A stretch of DNA of 64,000 nucleotides from Myxococcales bacterium (GTDB lineage: Bacteria; Myxococcota_A; Polyangia; Polyangiales; Ga0077539), in NCBI GenBank assembly GCA_016793325.1, contig JAEUKI010000045.1:20357-84356 (forward strand). Reading direction: 5' to 3'. Below the pieces are notes generated by a model. That model made no database searches. It saw nothing but the letters and a program-made list of their open reading frames with translations, and was not told the DNA's origin. The stretch's first letter is position 1, and each line of letters begins with the position of its first letter. Made by a program: the position numbers and the translations under genes. Below, one piece after another: positions 56,964-64,000 of this stretch.

Positions 56964-57986
56964 ATGTCCCAACACACCCTTCGAATCGGTTCGATGCTCC
57001 TCGGCGTCGCGTTGGCTGCGTGCGCAGCTCCGCCCGTCGACAACCCCGACGCCGCGCCCGACGTCGCCTCGATGAACGACAGCGCGAGCGACGCCTCTCT
57101 GTCCGACGGCGACGCCATCGTCGACGTCGTCGACAGCGCGGTTCGCGACAGCGCAGACGCCGCTCCCACGGGCTGCGGTCGATGCGAGCGATATACGGAC
57201 ACTGTTTTCGCTGGGCGGCGACCGAACGTCGTCAACGAGCTCTCGGGGCTCGCGGCGAGCGGCGCGCATCCGGGCGTCTACTGGGCGCACAACGACTCGG
57301 GCGACACCCCGAGGATCTTCGCGATCCGCGCCGATGGAACGGTCGTCGGCGAGTACGCCATCACCGGCGCTTCTGCCAACGATTGGGAGGACATCGCCGT
57401 GGCCCCGTGCCCCGAAGGCGGCGGCTCGTGCATCGTCATCGGAGACGTGGGCGACAACCCTTCGAGCCGCACGAGCGTCGATCTCTATCGCGTGCGCGAG
57501 CCGGCGGCGCTCGAGGCGACGGGGAGCCTCACGGCGGTTCGATTTCGTGTGCAGTATCCAAGCGGCGCGATGAACTGCGAGGCGATCGTCGTCGACCGCG
57601 CCGACGGACGCGCCGCGCTCTTGATCGAAAAGGCGATGACGCCGACGTTGCGCGTCGTCACCGTGGACCTCTCTTCTGCGACGGGCGGCGCGGTGATGGG
57701 GCGCGAGCACGCGGCGATCCCGAGCTTCGCGGGGGCGCTCGTGACGGGCGCGGACATGCACCCGTGCGATCGATCGATCTTGGTGAGGACCTACGCGAGC
57801 GCGTGGGAGCTTCGGGGCCCCAGCGGAGCGACGCTCGTCGAGCTCGCGTCCGCGGCGAGAGTGGAGGTTCCGTCGGCGGCCGAAGTGCAGGGCGAGGCGA
57901 TCGCGTACGTGCACAACGGACGCGGGTACATCTCGAGCTCCGAAGGGACGACGGCCACGATCCGCGCGACGAGCTGCGCGCCGTAG
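56964..57986 (+). CDS. Lipoprotein with esterase-like beta-propeller
   Basis: A 340-residue lipoprotein with lipobox LAAC (about Cys20) followed by an Asp/Ser/Ala-rich linker to about residue 75. Residues 85-330 look like a single propeller domain: SGLAASGAHPGVYWAHNDSG, IFAIRADGTVVGEYAI, CIVIGDVGDNPSSR and MNCEAIVVDRADGR. The DVGDN and EAIVVD motifs resemble phytase-esterase-like (DUF3616/LVIVD) proteins. A UUCG hairpin abuts the ribosome site. It is divergent from the zinc importer and convergent with the M29 gene. No metal-related motif seen. Confidence 0.65.
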   Translation: MSQHTLRIGSMLLGVALAACAAPPVDNPDAAPDVASMNDSASDASLSDGDAIVDVVDSAVRDSADAAPTGCGRCERYTDTVFAGRRPNVVNELSGLAASGAHPGVYWAHNDSGDTPRIFAIRADGTVVGEYAITGASANDWEDIAVAPCPEGGGSCIVIGDVGDNPSSRTSVDLYRVREPAALEATGSLTAVRFRVQYPSGAMNCEAIVVDRADGRAALLIEKAMTPTLRVVTVDLSSATGGAVMGREHAAIPSFAGALVTGADMHPCDRSILVRTYASAWELRGPSGATLVELASAARVEVPSAAEVQGEAIAYVHNGRGYISSSEGTTATIRATSCAP

Positions 57987-58002
57987 TTCGACCTGCGCGC
58001 GC

Positions 58003-59058
58003 TCAGCGAAACGGATCGACGCTCTCGACGAGCGCGTCCGCGTGGCGGCCGTTGTCGACGAGGGCGCGATCTCCGGCGCGGACCGAGAGCTTGCGCGCGA
58101 GGAGCCTCGCTTGCACCGGCGCGTCCCACGGCGCGCGCGTCACGGGCGAGTGCGAAAACCCGAGGTTGATGTTGAGCCCCGGGGACAGCTCGTCTTGCGC
58201 GTGCACGCCGATCTCCGAGCGGACGAGGTAGTTCGTGGGAAACACCACGGTCCCCACGCGCGACGCGTTGGCGTGCGAGGTGAAGTACTCGTCGATCTTC
58301 GCGCACGTCTCGGCGTCGGTGCAGTCGTACTCGCGCACGCGAGACGCCTCGATGACGAGCGTGACGGGCGCGCGGCGCGTGGCGATGCGAAGGCCGCTGA
58401 GCGCGAGGCCGCGGTCGGCGATGAACGTCCCGCGCACGTCGCTCGGGTGCCAATACACGAAGCCTGCCGGGATATTTTCGGCGCCTCCCGCGCTCGGTCG
58501 ACCGGTGCCGATCACGAGGGGAAAGCTCTTGGCGCAGCGCACTTCGAGCGAGGTTCCGTTGTCGGACACGACGCTGATCGCGCCCGCCGCGAGGACGGCG
58601 TCGACCACGCGCGCGCCGATGAGCTCGAGCCGCGACGGCTCGGCGCGAGCGCTCTGCGCGAGCACGCGGAGGTCGAGCCCGGCTAGGTGCAAATGCCGTG
58701 TTTTTGCTGCGCGAACGGCCTCTCGCGTCGCGTACGAGAGCGCCATCGGAAACTCCTGCGCGGCCAGGAGCATCGACGCCGTACACCCTCGGAGCTTCTC
58801 TGCGACGCCCGCGCCCGATCCCGGAGGAACCGACGCGCGACTCGCGAGGTCCACTCGCGCCACCGTCGCGCCGTTGCGAACGAGCGCTTCTTCGAAGAGC
58901 GCGACGAGCTCGGGGGCCTTCCAGTGCAGCAGCGCGACGCGCTCACCCGCAGTGACGCACAGGTAGTTGCGGATGATGTTCTCGATGCCGCGGTCGACGC
59001 CGGGGTCCTTCACAATCGCGTCTTTCTTTATGGCAGCTTCGCACCCACTTGGCGACAT
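58003..59058 (-). CDS. M29-family aminopeptidase-like protein
   Basis: A 351-residue soluble protein resembling the aminopeptidase T (M29) group. It begins with a typical N-terminal helix (GIENIIRNYLCVTAGERVAL), then VALFEEALVRNGATV. The metal-site region appears as NIPAGFVYWHPSDVRGTFIADRG, with the late LNINLGFSHSP. The usual EDS-V-EG pattern is altered (PSDVRGT), so activity may differ from classical M29 enzymes. The start is an ATG. It is divergent from pilT across 89 bases. Substrate unknown. Confidence 0.65.
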   Translation of the reverse strand: MSPSGCEAAIKKDAIVKDPGVDRGIENIIRNYLCVTAGERVALLHWKAPELVALFEEALVRNGATVARVDLASRASVPPGSGAGVAEKLRGCTASMLLAAQEFPMALSYATREAVRAAKTRHLHLAGLDLRVLAQSARAEPSRLELIGARVVDAVLAAGAISVVSDNGTSLEVRCAKSFPLVIGTGRPSAGGAENIPAGFVYWHPSDVRGTFIADRGLALSGLRIATRRAPVTLVIEASRVREYDCTDAETCAKIDEYFTSHANASRVGTVVFPTNYLVRSEIGVHAQDELSPGLNINLGFSHSPVTRAPWDAPVQARLLARKLSVRAGDRALVDNGRHADALVESVDPFR

Positions 59059-59147
59059 GATCGCTCGCGTGGGCGCTTGGCGCCGGCTACGACCACGGAA
59101 GATCCGCTCGCGATGCGCAGGGATTTCACGGTACGTTCGCTCCCGAC

Positions 59148-60725
59148 GTGAAGCGGCTCAGCGTGTACGTGCAGCACTTGCTGCGATACGAAGCTCAATC
59201 TCTGGTGTTGGCGTCGGGTGCGCCGGTGACCGCGCGATTCGCTGGCGGCGATCGCGCGTCGAACACCCCGATCGATCACGCGCAGCTCGTGTCGATCGTC
59301 CAAGAGGCAGCGCCACCCGAGGCGCTCGCGGATCTGCGGCTCGGTCGACCCGCGCGGTTCGTGTTCGACGAGACGGGGCAATCGGTCACGGTGGACGTCG
59401 TTCCCACGCCGGGAGCGTGGCAGGTGACGATCGTCCCCGGAGCGAACGGCGCGGCGCCGATGCCTGCAGCAGCGCCCGCTCCACAGCCGGCGGCTGCGAC
59501 GAGGGGGCAGATTCGTCCCGCCGCGGTGGGCGTCGTCGAGGCGCAGCCGATGGCGGCTCCTCAACAGCTCGCGCCGCAAGAAGACCACGGCGGAAAGCGC
59601 CCCGCGGGCGCGCTCTTGTCGGGTCAAGACTTCGGTCCGCTCGGGATCGATCGCTGGCTGCGCATGCTCTCGGCGCTCAACGGCTCGGACTTGCACCTGT
59701 CGTGCGGCAACCACCCGAAGCTGCGTTTGCACGGAGAAATCCAGCTCCTCGAAGAGACCATGATGCTCGAGCACGACAAGCTGAAGTCGATGCTCTACCA
59801 GATCATGCCGCCGAAGAACCGCGAGGAGTTCGATCGGCGACGGGACACGGACTGGGCGTACGAGATCGAAGGCCTCGCGCGTTTTCGTGGAAACGCGTTC
59901 ATGGATCGCCGCGGCATCGGCGCGGTGTTTCGAAAGATCCCCTTCGAGATCCTCTCGCCCGAGAAGCTCGGCTTGCCTCGCCCCGTGCTCGACCTCTGCA
60001 ACCTGACGAAGGGCCTCGTCGTCGTGACGGGACCGACGGGCTCGGGAAAGAGCACCACGCTCGCGACGCTGATCGACGTGATCAACCAGAGCCGCGAGGA
60101 CCACATCATCACGATCGAGGACCCGATCGAGTTCGTGCACGACAACAAGCTGTGCCTCGTGAATCAACGCGAGGTGCGCATGCACACGGACTCGTTCAAG
60201 GACGCGCTCCGCGCGGCGCTCCGCGAGGATCCCGACATCGTGCTCGTCGGCGAAATGCGAGACCTCGAGACGATCTCGATCGCCATCGAGACCGCCGAGA
60301 CGGGACACCTCGTGTTCGGAACGCTGCACACCACCACCGCGCCCTCGACGGTCGATCGAATCATCGATCAGTTTCCCGCGGATCGTCAGGCGCAGATCCG
60401 CACGATGCTCAGCGAGTCGCTGAAGGGCGTGATCGCGCAGGTGCTCTGCAAGAAGATCGGCGGCGGCCGCATCGCAGCGTACGAGGTGTTGATCGGCACC
60501 CCCGCGGTCGCCAACCTCATCCGCGAAGGAAAGACCTTCCAGCTCCCCGGCATCATGCAGACCTCGCGCAACGTCGGCATGCAAACGATGAACGACTCGC
60601 TGCTCGACCTCTGCAAGCGCGGCCTCGTCGACCCGAAGGAGGCCTACATGAAGGCCGTGAACAAGGGCGAGATGCGCGGTCTTCTCACGAGCAACGGGTT
60701 CACGCTGCCCGAGCTCGGCAAGTAG
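59148..60725 (+). CDS. pilT: PilT-like twitching motility ATPase with N-terminal extension
   Basis: A 525-residue member of the type II/IV secretion ATPases. The last 355 residues are a full PilT: Walker A GPTGSGKSTTLATL, Asp box ITIEDPIEFVHDN, Walker B REDPDIVLVGEMRDLET and the His box GHLVFGTLHTTTAPSTVDRI. The first 170 residues form an extra domain rich in Ala and Pro. PilT is usually about 345-375 residues, so the extension is notable. The start is a GTG. It should drive type IV pilus retraction (social gliding). No other pil gene is nearby, as is common for extra PilT copies. Confidence 0.9.
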   Translation: MKRLSVYVQHLLRYEAQSLVLASGAPVTARFAGGDRASNTPIDHAQLVSIVQEAAPPEALADLRLGRPARFVFDETGQSVTVDVVPTPGAWQVTIVPGANGAAPMPAAAPAPQPAAATRGQIRPAAVGVVEAQPMAAPQQLAPQEDHGGKRPAGALLSGQDFGPLGIDRWLRMLSALNGSDLHLSCGNHPKLRLHGEIQLLEETMMLEHDKLKSMLYQIMPPKNREEFDRRRDTDWAYEIEGLARFRGNAFMDRRGIGAVFRKIPFEILSPEKLGLPRPVLDLCNLTKGLVVVTGPTGSGKSTTLATLIDVINQSREDHIITIEDPIEFVHDNKLCLVNQREVRMHTDSFKDALRAALREDPDIVLVGEMRDLETISIAIETAETGHLVFGTLHTTTAPSTVDRIIDQFPADRQAQIRTMLSESLKGVIAQVLCKKIGGGRIAAYEVLIGTPAVANLIREGKTFQLPGIMQTSRNVGMQTMNDSLLDLCKRGLVDPKEAYMKAVNKGEMRGLLTSNGFTLPELGK

Positions 60726-60734
60726 CGCCTCGCG

Positions 60735-61712
60735 TCAGTTCGCGAGCGCCGCGGGGGCGGGCTCGGCCGTGGCGCTCGGCTCGCTGGCCTCGCTCTTGGC
60801 GGGCGCATCGCTCTGCGGTTTCTCAGCAGCTTCGCTCTTCGCGGGTGCAGCCTCGCTCTTCACGGGCGCGTCGGTGAAGTCGCTCTCGACGCGCACGCTG
60901 GTGCTCACGTCGATGAGCGCGCTCACTTCGGCCTCCAGCCGATCGCCCTCCATCTTCGCGGCGAGGAGCGCCTTTTCGTCGAGCCCCGCGGCGCGCGCGG
61001 CGCGCTCTTCGGCGGCGGTGTAGATGCGCTCGAGCACCTCGATGAACCGAGCGATGCGCTTGTCGAGGAGCAGCGCCGCGGACGTGCGCGCCGTGGCCCT
61101 CGCGCGGGCGGTCTCGACGAGCGCCACCCACGCGGCTTCGAGCTGCTCGGTGACCTTCTGCGGGAGCACCTCGATCGTCGCGGCGTCCACGCGACGACGA
61201 ACGGACACCGCGCGGAGCAAGAGCGAGCGCGTGGGCTCGTCGCTCTCGGACGCGAGGCCCGCGAGCGCGAACGTCACTGGGTCGTCCGACGGAATCGCGA
61301 GCGGCGCCGCAGCGAGGAGCCCCGCGACGAGCGCTGCGGCCGCGAGCACGCCCGTGTCCGCGCTCGCGTAGCGAGACAGAACGAGCCCCGCGCCGAGCCC
61401 CGCGGCGAGCGAGGCGAGGGTTTGCGCTCCGCGCAACGCCGTGTTGCGTCCACGGAGTGATCGCGCCCCGTGAGCGCTCGCGACGAACACGGCGGCGGCG
61501 AGCTCGGGTGCGCTCCGAGCGAGGTACGTGTACGCGAGCGCGCCGAGCGCGCCGAGGGCGACCGAGAGGGCTCCGCGACCAGAGGTCACGACCGCGGCGA
61601 GGACGCCGAGCCCGAGGGTGAGCGCGCCGCCCGAGAGCGCGTCGAGCGAGCCGATCGAAGGGAGCGCAGCGAGCGCGAGTCCGAGGATGACGACGGTGGC
61701 GATGGGTCGCAT
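60735..61712 (-). CDS. Membrane protein with SEA-repeat tail, unknown function
   Basis: A 325-residue protein. The first half has about four or five Ala/Leu/Gly-rich membrane helices. The second half is a charged helical region (about 165-275) with LEAAWVALVETARARATART-like heptads. The tail has Lys-Ser-Glu-Ala repeats (PVKSEAAPAKSEAAEK, then PAKSEASEP), spaced as a low-complexity linker. The ribosome site is GAGGAG. It lies 21 bases after the VWA gene and probably shares its transcript. I do not recognise the family. Confidence 0.6.
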   Translation of the reverse strand: MRPIATVVILGLALAALPSIGSLDALSGGALTLGLGVLAAVVTSGRGALSVALGALGALAYTYLARSAPELAAAVFVASAHGARSLRGRNTALRGAQTLASLAAGLGAGLVLSRYASADTGVLAAAALVAGLLAAAPLAIPSDDPVTFALAGLASESDEPTRSLLLRAVSVRRRVDAATIEVLPQKVTEQLEAAWVALVETARARATARTSAALLLDKRIARFIEVLERIYTAAEERAARAAGLDEKALLAAKMEGDRLEAEVSALIDVSTSVRVESDFTDAPVKSEAAPAKSEAAEKPQSDAPAKSEASEPSATAEPAPAALAN

Positions 61713-61733
61713 GGGGGGCTCCTCGGTGCGCGA

Positions 61734-63194
61734 TCAGTACGCCGCGGCGCGCATCGCCGCCGCGCGGTGCCGCGCGTTGGAAGAGAGACCGAACGCGCGA
61801 CCGGACTCCGAGCCCGCGGACATCGAGCCGAACGCTGCGTTGTCCGACGCGTACGCGCGAGCCTGGCGCTCGAGCGCGGGCGCCGCGGTGGGGGCCGCTT
61901 GCTGCAGCGAGTTGAGCGCGGCGATGTTCGACGCGGCGATCGATTGAGCGCGCGCGACGTCACCGGAGCGCCACGCTTCGACGGCCTCGCGCTGACGAAG
62001 CGCGAGCACCGCGCTCTGGCTCTCGGCGAAGACGGTCATGTCGCGCGACGCGACCGCTTCGGCCTCGGTGCCGACCACGCGAACCGCGAGCTGTCCGTCG
62101 CCGACGCGCACGTCCTGCTGTTGCGCGACCGCGTGCCAATTCGCGCGGAATCCCACGGAGTACTGCGAGCCCTGGGCGCTCGCGGGCACGACCATGTCGA
62201 GCACGATGCGGCGCTCGTCACCGGAGAAGAGCGCGCCGACCGGGAGCGAGATGGTCCCTGTGCGGCCGACGGCTTCGGTTCCGATCGCGCGATCGAGGCG
62301 CCAACCGGCGGGCAGCGTGACCTCTGCGACCGCGCGCTCGACGGTGGTGTTGTTGGCCTGATCGAGCTCGCGCGTGAGGAAGTTCGCGAGCTCCGAGCCC
62401 GTGCGAAGAAACTCGTAGTTGCCGCGACCCGCGTCGGCGAGCGCGTTCATGTAGGACTCGGAGTAGTCCGTTCCGATCCCGAGCGTCGAGACGGTGATGC
62501 CTTGATCGGCGCGGCCGCGGACCTCCGCGCGAACGCCGTCGAGCGGACGACCCGAGGTGTCCTGTCCGTCGCTCACGAGCACGATGCGACGAACGAGGCC
62601 CGACTGTGCAAACGCGAGCGTGTTGGCGCCGGAGGCGAGGCCGGCGGGGATGTTCGTTCCACCTTCGATTTGAATCGTGGGGATGGTCATGCGAAGCGAC
62701 TCGCGAACCTGCGCGACCGGCGCGAGCGGCTGCACCACGCGCGCGCTGTCCGAGTACGTGACGAGGGCGATCTGGTCGGTCGGTCGCATCCGCTCGACGA
62801 GGCTCAACACTGAGCGCTTCGCTTGCTCGATCTTCTCGCCCGACATGCTCCCCGAGATGTCGAGCACCACGGCCATCGCCACAGGGCGGGGCGCGGCGAC
62901 GTTGGCCGCGCGATCCGCCGCGACGCGGATCTCTGCGAACACGTGTTGCTCGCCGTTGGCCGCGATGGCGCCTTGCGAGAGCGCGACGCGACCGTGCGCC
63001 GCGGGGCCGCGAAACTCTGCGCTCGGCGCGGCGGTCTGCGTGTTGGTTCGAACGACGAAGGCCGAGCCTCCCGTCGATGTGTGCCCATCGCGCTCGGCGC
63101 GGAGCAACACGATGCCTCCGGCTGCGAGGGCGACGGCTCCGGCTGCGACCGCGCGTGCGTACTTCTTGCGAGCGAACAACGTGTGCATTTGCAT
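61734..63194 (-). CDS. Membrane-anchored von Willebrand factor A domain protein
   Basis: A 486-residue protein. The N-terminal signal-anchor (AVAAGAVALAAGGIVLL) is followed by a spacer. The VWA domain (about 110-310) has the metal-ion-dependent adhesion site: MAVVLDISGSMSGEKIEQAK (DxSxS), the Thr of GGTNIPAGL and VSDGQDTSG. A beta-rich region follows, then an Ala/Ser-rich helical C-terminus. It resembles YfbK/BatA-type surface VWA proteins. A strong ribosome site GGAGGT precedes the ATG, and a structured leader lies further upstream. It is in an operon with the next membrane protein gene. Confidence 0.85.
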   Translation of the reverse strand: MQMHTLFARKKYARAVAAGAVALAAGGIVLLRAERDGHTSTGGSAFVVRTNTQTAAPSAEFRGPAAHGRVALSQGAIAANGEQHVFAEIRVAADRAANVAAPRPVAMAVVLDISGSMSGEKIEQAKRSVLSLVERMRPTDQIALVTYSDSARVVQPLAPVAQVRESLRMTIPTIQIEGGTNIPAGLASGANTLAFAQSGLVRRIVLVSDGQDTSGRPLDGVRAEVRGRADQGITVSTLGIGTDYSESYMNALADAGRGNYEFLRTGSELANFLTRELDQANNTTVERAVAEVTLPAGWRLDRAIGTEAVGRTGTISLPVGALFSGDERRIVLDMVVPASAQGSQYSVGFRANWHAVAQQQDVRVGDGQLAVRVVGTEAEAVASRDMTVFAESQSAVLALRQREAVEAWRSGDVARAQSIAASNIAALNSLQQAAPTAAPALERQARAYASDNAAFGSMSAGSESGRAFGLSSNARHRAAAMRAAAY

Positions 63195-63236
63195 GGCGAG
63201 ACCTCCGTGGCGGACGTGGTTCGACCGCGAGGCAAA

Positions 63237-63325
63237 AGGGGGGTGGTCGTGTCGCGATGCGTGGAGCGCGACAGCCGTAGGCCCTCTTGGTTCGAGGTCG
63301 AGCACAGCCTCAGACGCACCCCCCT
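63237..63325 (-). promoter_or_regulatory. Potentially structured 5' leader of the VWA operon
   Basis: Nested inverted repeats lie 43 bases upstream of the VWA start. A 9-base outer arm (63237-63245 with 63317-63325) encloses a perfect 7-base stem (63250-63256 with 63267-63273) and a 4-base stem (63294-63297 with 63308-63311), so the transcript could fold as a three-way junction. It matches no riboswitch I know. Confidence 0.35.
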
Positions 63326-63378
63326 GCGAAAAGGTCTCCCCACCCACGAAATTCAGCGATGGACGCCGCCTCGGGTCA

Positions 63379-63400
63379 CTCGCGCGCCCCCGCGCTCGAG
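63379..63400 (-). terminator. GC-rich hairpin after the C-terminally anchored protein gene
   Basis: A stem of nine positions with one A-G mismatch and a four-G loop (minus strand) begins 15 bases past the stop at 63415. There is no T-tract, so it may be a Rho-type or RNA-stabilising hairpin. Confidence 0.35.
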
Positions 63401-63414
63401 TACAACCCGTTGAT

Positions 63415-64000
63415 TCAATTGGCGTTGTGGCGACGCTTGCGACGCCGCGACGCGTACGCGAGGGCGAGACCCGAGAGCGCGACGACGGCGCTCACCGCGC
63501 GATCGCTCTGTCCCGCGGCCGCGGGAACGCGGCATCCGCACGCGCCGTCACCCGAGAGCGAGAGCCTCGAAGGCACGCCCGAGTCCATCGTGCCTCCGTC
63601 GATCACGCCGCTGTCGCGCGATCCGTCGTTGCTCGAAGCGTCGCTTCCGCCGTCCGTTCCGCCGTCGCCCATCGCGCGCGGGACGCACATGCCCACGGCG
63701 CGATCGCACACGGGAGTGGGGTCCATGCAGTTCGCATCGGCGCTCGCGCTCGGCATCGCGGGATCCGTTCGGGCCGCGCCCGCTTCGCGAGGATCGCGGT
63801 CGAGCACGCAGTCGTTGTCGCTGTCCGTGTCGAGAAAGTCTGGGCGATCGCCCGCGCCTGCCATGCCATCACTGTTGGCGGGCATCGTGGGGTCTGCGCC
63901 CGCTTCGACGCTGTCGCTCACGCCGTCGCCATCGCTGTCGAGGTCGAGGTACGCGGGCGTCATGTCCGAATCGGGCTCGGTCATCCCTTCGGCGGTGCGC
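63415..64000 (-). CDS. Surface protein with Asp-rich calcium repeats and C-terminal anchor (5' partial)
   Basis: The frame is open to the window edge, so the N-terminus is missing; about 195 residues are visible. The start of the visible part has thrombospondin type 3-like repeats (YLDLDSDGDGVSDSVEAG and FLDTDSDNDCVLD), which bind calcium. A Cys pair region, then a Gly/Ser/Asp linker follow. The tail has GACGCRVPAAAG, a membrane helix (AVSAVVALSGLALAYA) and SRRRKRRH, the full MYXO-CTERM-like layout. A sorted, surface-exposed protein is likely. A GC-rich hairpin follows the stop. Confidence 0.75.
   Translation of the reverse strand, partial: RTAEGMTEPDSDMTPAYLDLDSDGDGVSDSVEAGADPTMPANSDGMAGAGDRPDFLDTDSDNDCVLDRDPREAGAARTDPAMPSASADANCMDPTPVCDRAVGMCVPRAMGDGGTDGGSDASSNDGSRDSGVIDGGTMDSGVPSRLSLSGDGACGCRVPAAAGQSDRAVSAVVALSGLALAYASRRRKRRHNAN

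Noticed and set aside
1..64000. tRNA, rRNA, transposase or integrase genes
   Set aside because: No TpsiC-like GGTTCGAATCC sequence, rRNA stretch or recombinase motif was seen on either strand by eye.

Overview
The window looks like chromosomal DNA from a large-genome myxobacterium (Myxococcota, probably Polyangia; the family cannot be named from sequence alone). The reasons are the high GC (68-70% in lines I counted by hand), dense packing, frequent GTG starts, and at least ten secreted proteins or lipoproteins with Asp/Ser/Gly/Thr-rich linkers after the signal peptide. Several of these have a Cys-rich or MYXO-CTERM-like tail with a terminal membrane helix and Arg cluster. I see no rRNA, tRNA, CRISPR array, transposase, integrase or phage gene. 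No gene-free stretch exceeds 300 bases.

Layout. 1-4029 (+): two complex-I-like antiporter subunits (the first cut by the window edge) and a SulP anion transporter, possibly an ion-driven bicarbonate or anion uptake unit. 4036-10275 (-): a delta-60 repeat lipoprotein, a TonB-dependent receptor and an unusual fusion of a di-iron lipid hydroxylase with an imelysin domain, with two Fur-box-like sites nearby. 10466-14029 (-): an FAD oxidoreductase, an outer-membrane protein and a C-terminally anchored surface protein. 14182-21175: aspartate-semialdehyde dehydrogenase, a BRCT/beta-propeller/TPR protein, a dicarboxylate symporter, a 22-bp tandem palindromic repeat and a MocR regulator. 21249-24952: a membrane protein, an SPFH/GYF_2 protein and a divergent zinc-ribbon membrane protein resembling the Bacillus YdjG/YdjI envelope-stress pair. 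25093-38533: a STAS protein, secreted Cys-rich proteins, a NarL-type two-component system, a PEGA protein, GlmU, NadD, a DUF2520-type dehydrogenase and a PilZ protein.

38540-47480: a propeller lipoprotein, then a lipid-modification block. A translationally coupled operon (fatty acid desaturase, phospholipase D-type enzyme, MFS-like protein) faces a second operon (cyclopropane fatty acid synthase, cyclic-nucleotide-binding patatin phospholipase). 47613-50106: a lower-GC patch with a hypothetical gene and a coupled AAA ATPase plus TOPRIM-like gene pair, the best candidate for an undescribed anti-phage or nucleic-acid-processing system. 50117-52953 (-): carotenoid oxygenase, O-methyltransferase and a small metal-binding protein. 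53112-56830 (-): a zinc/manganese-type ABC importer with a fourth gene. 56964-64000: an esterase-like lipoprotein with a UUCG hairpin before its ribosome site, an M29-type peptidase, a long PilT, and a von Willebrand factor A (VWA)/membrane-protein operon with a potentially structured leader. The last gene runs off the window.

A recurring theme is translational coupling: ten gene junctions use the same four-base GTGA overlap, where GTG starts the downstream gene and TGA ends the upstream one. All functional names come from reading translated sequence for motifs. No database search was run.
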